Source: Struthio camelus
Taxonomy: Eukaryota > Chordata > Aves > Struthioniformes > Struthionidae
Direction of reading: 5' to 3'
Length of the DNA stretch: 64,000 nt
Assembly: GCF_040807025.1 (NCBI RefSeq)
Contig: NC_090953.1
Coordinates: 1,301,501 to 1,365,500 of the forward strand
Positions 59,575 through 64,000 of this stretch are shown in pieces (the stretch's first letter is position 1; each line of letters starts with the position of its first letter). Below the pieces are notes generated by a model. That model saw nothing but the letters and a program-made list of their open reading frames with translations. It was not told where the DNA came from and searched no databases. The position numbers were made by a program, and so were the translations under genes.

Positions 59575-59622
59575 CCCCGCCGTCGCCTCACGGGCCCCGC
59601 CGCCGCCTCACGGGCCCCGCCG
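59575..59622. repeat. 20-base GC-rich tandem repeat, 2.4 copies
   Basis: CCCCGCCGTCGCCTCACGGG at 59,575-59,594 is repeated with one base change at 59,595-59,614 and begins a third time at 59,615. It lies about 200 bases upstream of the tRNA gene. Confidence 0.85.
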
Positions 59623-59817
59623 CGCGCACGTTGCTAGGCGCCGCGGGCAGCAGAGCGGCCCGGCCGCGGCTCCCCACCGGGGCGCCCCCCCGCGGCGTGG
59701 AGGATCAGTCGCCGGCAGCGCTGGACTTGCGCGGGGTGAGGGGGGAGGAGGGAGTTAGGGCGGCGCGGTGCGCCGCCGCGCTCTTCACTACGGCAGAGGA
59801 AGAGGCTCAAATGTGGC

Positions 59818-59890
59818 GCCCGGCTAGCTCAGTCGGTAGAGCATGGGACTCTTAATCCCAGGGTCGTGGGTTCGAGCCCCACGTTGGGCG
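59818..59890 (+). tRNA. tRNA-Lys (anticodon CTT)
   Basis: A complete 73-base gene without intron. The acceptor stem GCCCGGC (59,818-59,824) pairs with GTTGGGC (59,883-59,889) through two G-U pairs; the discriminator base is G at 59,890. D arm GCTC/GAGC, anticodon stem TGGGA/TCCCA, anticodon loop CTCTTAA with CTT at 59,851-59,853, T arm GTGGG/CCCAC with loop TTCGAGC. The A box (TAGCTCAGTCGG) and B box (GGTTCGAGCCC) for RNA polymerase III are intact. CCA is not encoded, as usual in eukaryotes. No arm has a mismatch, so the gene should be functional. Confidence 0.98.
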
Positions 59891-59894
59891 CAGC

Positions 59895-59903
59895 TTTTTT
59901 TTT
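59895..59903 (+). terminator. RNA polymerase III terminator of tRNA-Lys
   Basis: A run of nine T begins four bases after the end of the tRNA, ample for Pol III termination. Confidence 0.92.
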
Positions 59904-60004
59904 CCCCCCCTCCCCATCCCGCTTCTCACAGCCACGCAACAGCGGCTCCCATGAAGCCCCTAACCGACAGTCCGACTGAGAAAGAGCTGCGCCCGCAGCC
60001 GCGC

Positions 60005-60020
60005 GGGGGGGGGGGGGGGG
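60005..60020. repeat. Run of 16 G in the MORF4L1 promoter
   Basis: An uninterrupted homopolymer of G lies 13 bases before the ZNF143-like site. Its exact length is prone to sequencing error. Confidence 0.9.
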
Positions 60021-60033
60021 CTGGGCGAGCCGC

Positions 60034-60053
60034 ACTACAAGTCCCAGCATGCC
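60034..60053 (+). promoter_or_regulatory. ZNF143 (Staf)-type promoter site
   Basis: ACTACAAGTCCCAGCATGCC differs by one base from the well-known promoter motif ACTACAATTCCCAGCATGCC bound by ZNF143 and linked to THAP11/HCFC1 and CpG-island promoters. It lies 120 bases upstream of the MORF4L1 start codon, a typical position near the transcription start. Confidence 0.85.
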
Positions 60054-60069
60054 GCGGGGTGGCTGCGGC

Positions 60070-60079
60070 GCGCATGCGC
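60070..60079 (+). promoter_or_regulatory. NRF1-type site
   Basis: GCGCATGCGC is the palindromic core of the NRF1 consensus. It lies 16 bases after the ZNF143-like site, within the presumed MORF4L1 core promoter. Confidence 0.8.
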
Positions 60080-60172
60080 GGCGCGGCGGGGCTGGGGCCG
60101 GCCGCGCGTAATGCGGCGGAGGTGGTGAGGCCCCCGCGGGGAGGGGGCGGGAGGAGGGAGAGTCACTTATAA

Positions 60173-60212
60173 ATGGCGCCCAAGCAGGACCCCAAGCCCA
60201 AATTCCAGGAGG
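60173..60212 (+). CDS. MORF4L1: MORF4L1 (MRG15) coding exon 1 (partial gene)
   Basis: The exon encodes MAPKQDPKPKFQEG with the last codon split after its first base; the donor is GAGG|GTGAGT. This N-terminus is that of MORF4L1, a chromodomain protein that reads methylated H3K36 and serves in NuA4/TIP60 acetyltransferase and Sin3/HDAC complexes. The start context (AAATGG, A at -3 and G at +4) is strong. The chromodomain and MRG domain lie in later exons outside the window; exon 2 was looked for to 64,000 and not found. The divergent arrangement with ADAMTS7 matches mammals. Confidence 0.93.
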
Positions 60213-63200
60213 GTGAGTGCAGGCGGGGGGGTCGGGGGCGCCTGGGGCTGGGGGCGAAGGCGGGGGGGGGGGCGGCGAGGCCTGAGGAGGGGGCTGTGGG
60301 GCAGCTGGGGGGAGGCAGCTCGGCTTGCGCGGAGCTCGCTTGAAAGCCGCCGTGTTTAACCCCCGCCGCTGCTGCAGCCTGTTTCCCTGGTGGGAGGGCT
60401 GGAAAGCAACAAAGGAAGCGATTAGAAAGAGGTGAAAATGCTGTTGTGGGGCAGTTAGCGCAGTCTGAGGGGAGCCCGGTGCTGGGAGGCCCCAGTGCGT
60501 CGAGGACACCTGTAGTTAAACGCGGCCGCGGCCCGGGGGTGGCACCTGACAGGCCGCCAAATGGCGGCGGCGCCTGCGGGGCCGGAGCAGCCCTCGCTGG
60601 GGGCAGCCGTCGCTCTCGAGCCCTCAAGGCGAGGGCAAGTCACAGCGTGCTCCGTTTTACAGGGCTGGGGGCGCTGAGGCGAGCTGTGGCGCAGGCCTTC
60701 GGCTAGGCCGCGCTTGGGCTCCTGTATTTCTCATCCTTCAGGAGAGGGCATCGTTCGGTTTTAGCTTTCACTTCTCGGACCATACGATAGGACGATGGGG
60801 AGGGGAAAGAAATGAATCCTCTAGTCTTTGTCTGCCTTCCTGTTTCTCATCTTTCATACCTGTCAGTTGTGGGACCTTCCTCCCCCCACCTCCCCGGGTT
60901 ATTCTAAATGTGCTTCGTTTCATTGTGGGTGTGGACACTTATTGGCATTAACGCTGCTGAAATCTCCTGGGTCCTCCAGGGTTTTTCACTTATTGAGTTT
61001 GAAGCATGCTTATTATTTACCCTTCTTTGCAAGGGACCTCAGCAGTTCTCCTGTAGGAGGAGTTTTGGGGGCAGTATTTGGACTACAGAGTTGGCATTTG
61101 TGGTGGAATTTATATTTACACCAAAGCACCAGATATTTTTAGGTGAATAAAGGTTAGGATTATGCTTTTGGAGACCTTGATTTTTGTTTATGTTTTAAAT
61201 AGTGGCGGGGTTAGATATAGGTAAATGGAAATGCTGGGTAATGGTAGATGAAAACTTATTTCCTTCCCTCTTCCTTCTCTCACTGTCTTCTAAACAGGAC
61301 ATTCCTCAAGATTGTGAGTTATCTTTAAAGCACCACTTGCGAAAGAATGACTGGAAACTGGCCATTCTCTGTAGCTCAAACAACACAGTAGTTGTACATA
61401 ATCTGAGAACGTGTTCAATCGTGCAGCAGCGTTCCATGCCACGCTTTACCCATGGTGTAGTCGTTAGTATTAACCTACAGGAATATTCAAGGTTTTAATG
61501 CCCAATTCACATTATAATGATTGCATTGATGTGAAGCTGAGTGAACTGGAAAAACTGAAGCTTCAGTAGAATTTCAGAGAGAAATTATGTTCATAGCTAT
61601 AGGACTACAAGTGACTTAAAACTTAACTTCGGAACTAAATTTATAGACTTAAATTTTGTTTTCAAATAGAAATGTGTCTGTGGTCTCAACTGTAGCATTA
61701 AAAGGGAGAAAAGTCCTGTGAATAAACAGTTTCCTGCAGGCTTAAAACTTAAGTGCTATTATTGTGGCCCCTCAGAGCATGATAAATGAGGGGGAAAAAC
61801 TGTAAACTTTCAATAAATACACCGCTAATAGTAGTACATAAACTTAGAAGTTACTTGTGTTGGCATTTTCAGAGCAACGGGTGAGCAGGAGACTGAACTT
61901 ATTGTAAAAAGCTATGAGAGCCTGAAAAATCTAAATGTCAAACTGGAAGGACCGGTGGTACTTAAATACTGCACAGTTGGTCCCCCCCCGATGTCATAGT
62001 AAATTTTTGAGCTGCTTAAGGCAGACCTTTTTTCTGAGGATGCTGATGAAATTTCTGTGTTTTCTGGTCTGTTCTTAATACACCAACTAACTAGCCCACC
62101 CCTTTGGAATCAGTGGGAAGACTTAACTGGAAGTAGAATGAAGTCCTTGACGTACAGGGTAAAAAAATTCTTATTTCTATAAATACTCTGCGTGAGAAAC
62201 AACTGGTGGAGTAACCAATTGAATTCTGACTTCCAAAAGCTTTTCCTAATGTGAAATCTTTGACAAGGCAGTGAATCCAGAAGATTTTTTTTTTTTTTTC
62301 CTTCCATCCAGAGCCTTATTTATATTTGAGCAGTACAAGCCAGCCAGATTCCAGCATGGAACCTAGGGAGAGAGAGAGCACTAGCATGCAACAGAAGTGC
62401 TCGGGGTAGCTTGGCGTTCAGGAGCGCTGACAGAACATGTTCAGGTGTTTTCTGTTAGCTACTCTAGCTGAAGAACTGTTCTATTACAAATACTATCTTT
62501 GGGATAATGGAATACACATGGGAGTTTCACTGTAGTGGTGTGAGTGTGGAAGAGAAATGGTCTGTAGATTCAGAGAGGAAGAAGCTTTGTGCATGTCTAT
62601 ATAAATCTGAGAAAGAGAAAGAACCAGTTTGGGTTTTTCTGGTTTCAAGATGACCTTTTTTGTAAAAAGAAGATTCATGCTATGCTTAAAAATAAATTAT
62701 AAGAAAAATTGGTAATTTTGAAAGTCTTATGTAGAAAGAACTTGTGTAATAATTACAATAAAGAGACGTGTTATTCAGTAGTGTTAGCAAACAATATGAA
62801 GTGTGATAATAATAATGGAACTGATTATTTGCCCTGAACTTATTTATATAAACATATCTGAAAGCTTCTTTTAATGAAGGTACTGAAGTTACCTAAGTAG
62901 TTGTTCTGTGAGAAACTTGCTGGACAGATTATGTAGAAATACAGATTTATTATTATAATTTTAAAAGTTGAGAGGTATTTTTGGCAAAGTTTTGGCAGGT
63001 ATTGTGTTCTTGGACTTGTTTTACTGTGAATGTTTTTCCAGTTTTCTGGAGAGCATGTGATCCTATGGTTTAGATATTAATGAAATTTTAAAATGTCAAT
63101 TGTTCCTTCTTCTTGGTGTAGGAATGGAATGATTAATTTACAATTGTGGTTTTTTTTTTTTTTTAATCTGAGGTTTGGATGTGTTAGGTGAAATTCAGTT

Positions 63201-64000
63201 GTAGCTGTGTTGATTGAGGAAACTAGTGCCATATCTGGTTGTCTCACTAGCTCCCAGTCTTGTTGGTGAAACGCTGTGTGAGAATGCTCCCTAACCTGCT
63301 TCAAGCAAAATCAGATGGATTGTCAGCATCTCCTTATCTGTGTAACTTCACTGTCTTTTCCAGAACTGTATTTTTGGAGTGCATGCAAGAACTTCCCTAC
63401 CCCAACTGCCCGCAAAAGCCTATGAAGGTATCCGATCTCTGCAGCTGTTTGCAGAGTGATTCTCTGTTTAGAGCCTATATGATGGAGAACCTCATTAAAA
63501 TTGAGTAATGTGCACGTAGAGTGAAAACGGGCAAATAAAGCCAGAGTTGTGCTGGTTTTGATTCTGGGGCCAGAGTTAGTGATACTTGGTTCAAGGATAC
63601 TGCGTGCTGCTGGTTGTGACTTCACTTGAATATGAAGAAGTGGGTACTGGAGAGCAGAGTAAATTTTACCGTAGAGGATGCTTCCAGACTGAGGTATCAG
63701 GCTGATGGCCTATGAACTGGTTGTGACCTACCTTAGTCATTCCCAAGCTGCTCACAAGAAATGAGTCACCTAGGATTATTTGTAAGTGATGATACAGCCT
63801 GCTGCTTGTGGGCCTCCTTCCCACCCCTCTTTGGGGAGTAAGTATCTGCATAAGCATGCACTTGTAACTGTGACACCACTGTTCAGCCCTGTAAGTCCTG
63901 GGAATAGTGGCAAAAACTGGATGTGTGCTACACCCTGGAGTATATTATATACTACACAGCTTGCCTCTCTGAAAATGTGAGGTGCTGCAGCTTTCAAAGA
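60213..64000 (+). other. MORF4L1: MORF4L1 intron 1 (5' part)
   Basis: Begins GC-rich with intronic CpG island, then becomes AT-rich from about 60,700. Short T runs occur at 62,286-62,299 and 63,150-63,164. I saw no exon continuing the MORF4L1 chromodomain and no transposon I could name. Confidence 0.8.

Larger units (their letters stand above)
59360..60640 (+). promoter_or_regulatory. MORF4L1: CpG island with tRNA-Lys gene and MORF4L1 promoter
   Basis: CG dinucleotides are dense from about 59,360 to 60,640. The island contains the tRNA gene, the ZNF143-like and NRF1-like sites, the MORF4L1 start codon and the beginning of intron 1. This is the layout of a housekeeping promoter. Confidence 0.8.

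Noticed and set aside
60168-60173. TATAAA upstream of MORF4L1
   Set aside because: It overlaps the start codon, so it cannot place transcription correctly for this gene; the promoter is of the CpG-island type.
61292-61498. Possible MORF4L1 exon after TCTAAACAG
   Set aside because: The encoded peptide does not match the chromodomain that must follow MAPKQDPKPKFQEG in any phase.
63359-63428. Strong acceptor-like TCTTTTCCAG with a donor-like AAGGTATCC downstream
   Set aside because: Translation in the phase required by exon 1 does not resemble MORF4L1 exon 2 and soon meets a stop.
1-64000. CRISPR arrays, bacterial operons, insertion sequences or endogenous retrovirus genes
   Set aside because: Tandem repeats here lack unique spacers of constant size; no prokaryotic gene organisation, transposase, or gag/pol/env-like frame was seen.

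Overview
This is vertebrate nuclear DNA, almost certainly avian. It has long GT-AG introns, two CpG islands, and a CR1 LINE 3' end of the type seen in birds (47,284-47,619) beside older CR1 relics. There is no sign of bacterial or viral gene organisation.

The window is dominated by one minus-strand gene, ADAMTS7. Eighteen coding exons can be read from the start codon at 55,597 down to 2,686. They join in phase into 959 codons: signal peptide, prodomain with cysteine switch and basic cleavage sites, reprolysin-type zinc metalloproteinase ([12 protein letters not shown], Met-turn FIMS), disintegrin-like module, first thrombospondin repeat (TSR), cysteine-rich domain, spacer, TSR2, TSR3 and the start of TSR4. 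The mucin-like region, last TSRs and PLAC domain must lie beyond coordinate 1, because bases 1-2,685 are the 5' part of the next intron.

Right of ADAMTS7, on the plus strand, lie a complete tRNA-Lys(CTT) gene (59,818-59,890) and, 283 bases after it, the first coding exon of MORF4L1 (MRG15; 60,173-60,212). The remaining MORF4L1 sequence here is intron 1. ADAMTS7 and MORF4L1 are head to head in mammals too, which supports calling the protease ADAMTS7 rather than its paralogue ADAMTS12.

Region by region: 1-2,685 intron 18; 2,686-55,597 ADAMTS7 exons and introns; 55,598-59,817 intergenic, starting with the ADAMTS7 CpG island and a C-rich tandem repeat; 59,360-60,640 CpG island with the tRNA gene and the MORF4L1 promoter (ZNF143-type and NRF1-type sites); 60,213-64,000 MORF4L1 intron 1.

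The least ordinary structures are a 32-base minisatellite of about 33 copies just inside ADAMTS7 intron 1, which leaves the exon-1 frame open for 283 codons; the C-rich repeat on the other side of that exon; and a stepped TTTTC/TTTCC/TCTCC tract in intron 11. I found no convincing new multi-gene system. ADAMTS7 is a secreted matrix protease, MORF4L1 a nuclear chromodomain protein and the tRNA a translation component; apart from sharing a locus they show no functional link.
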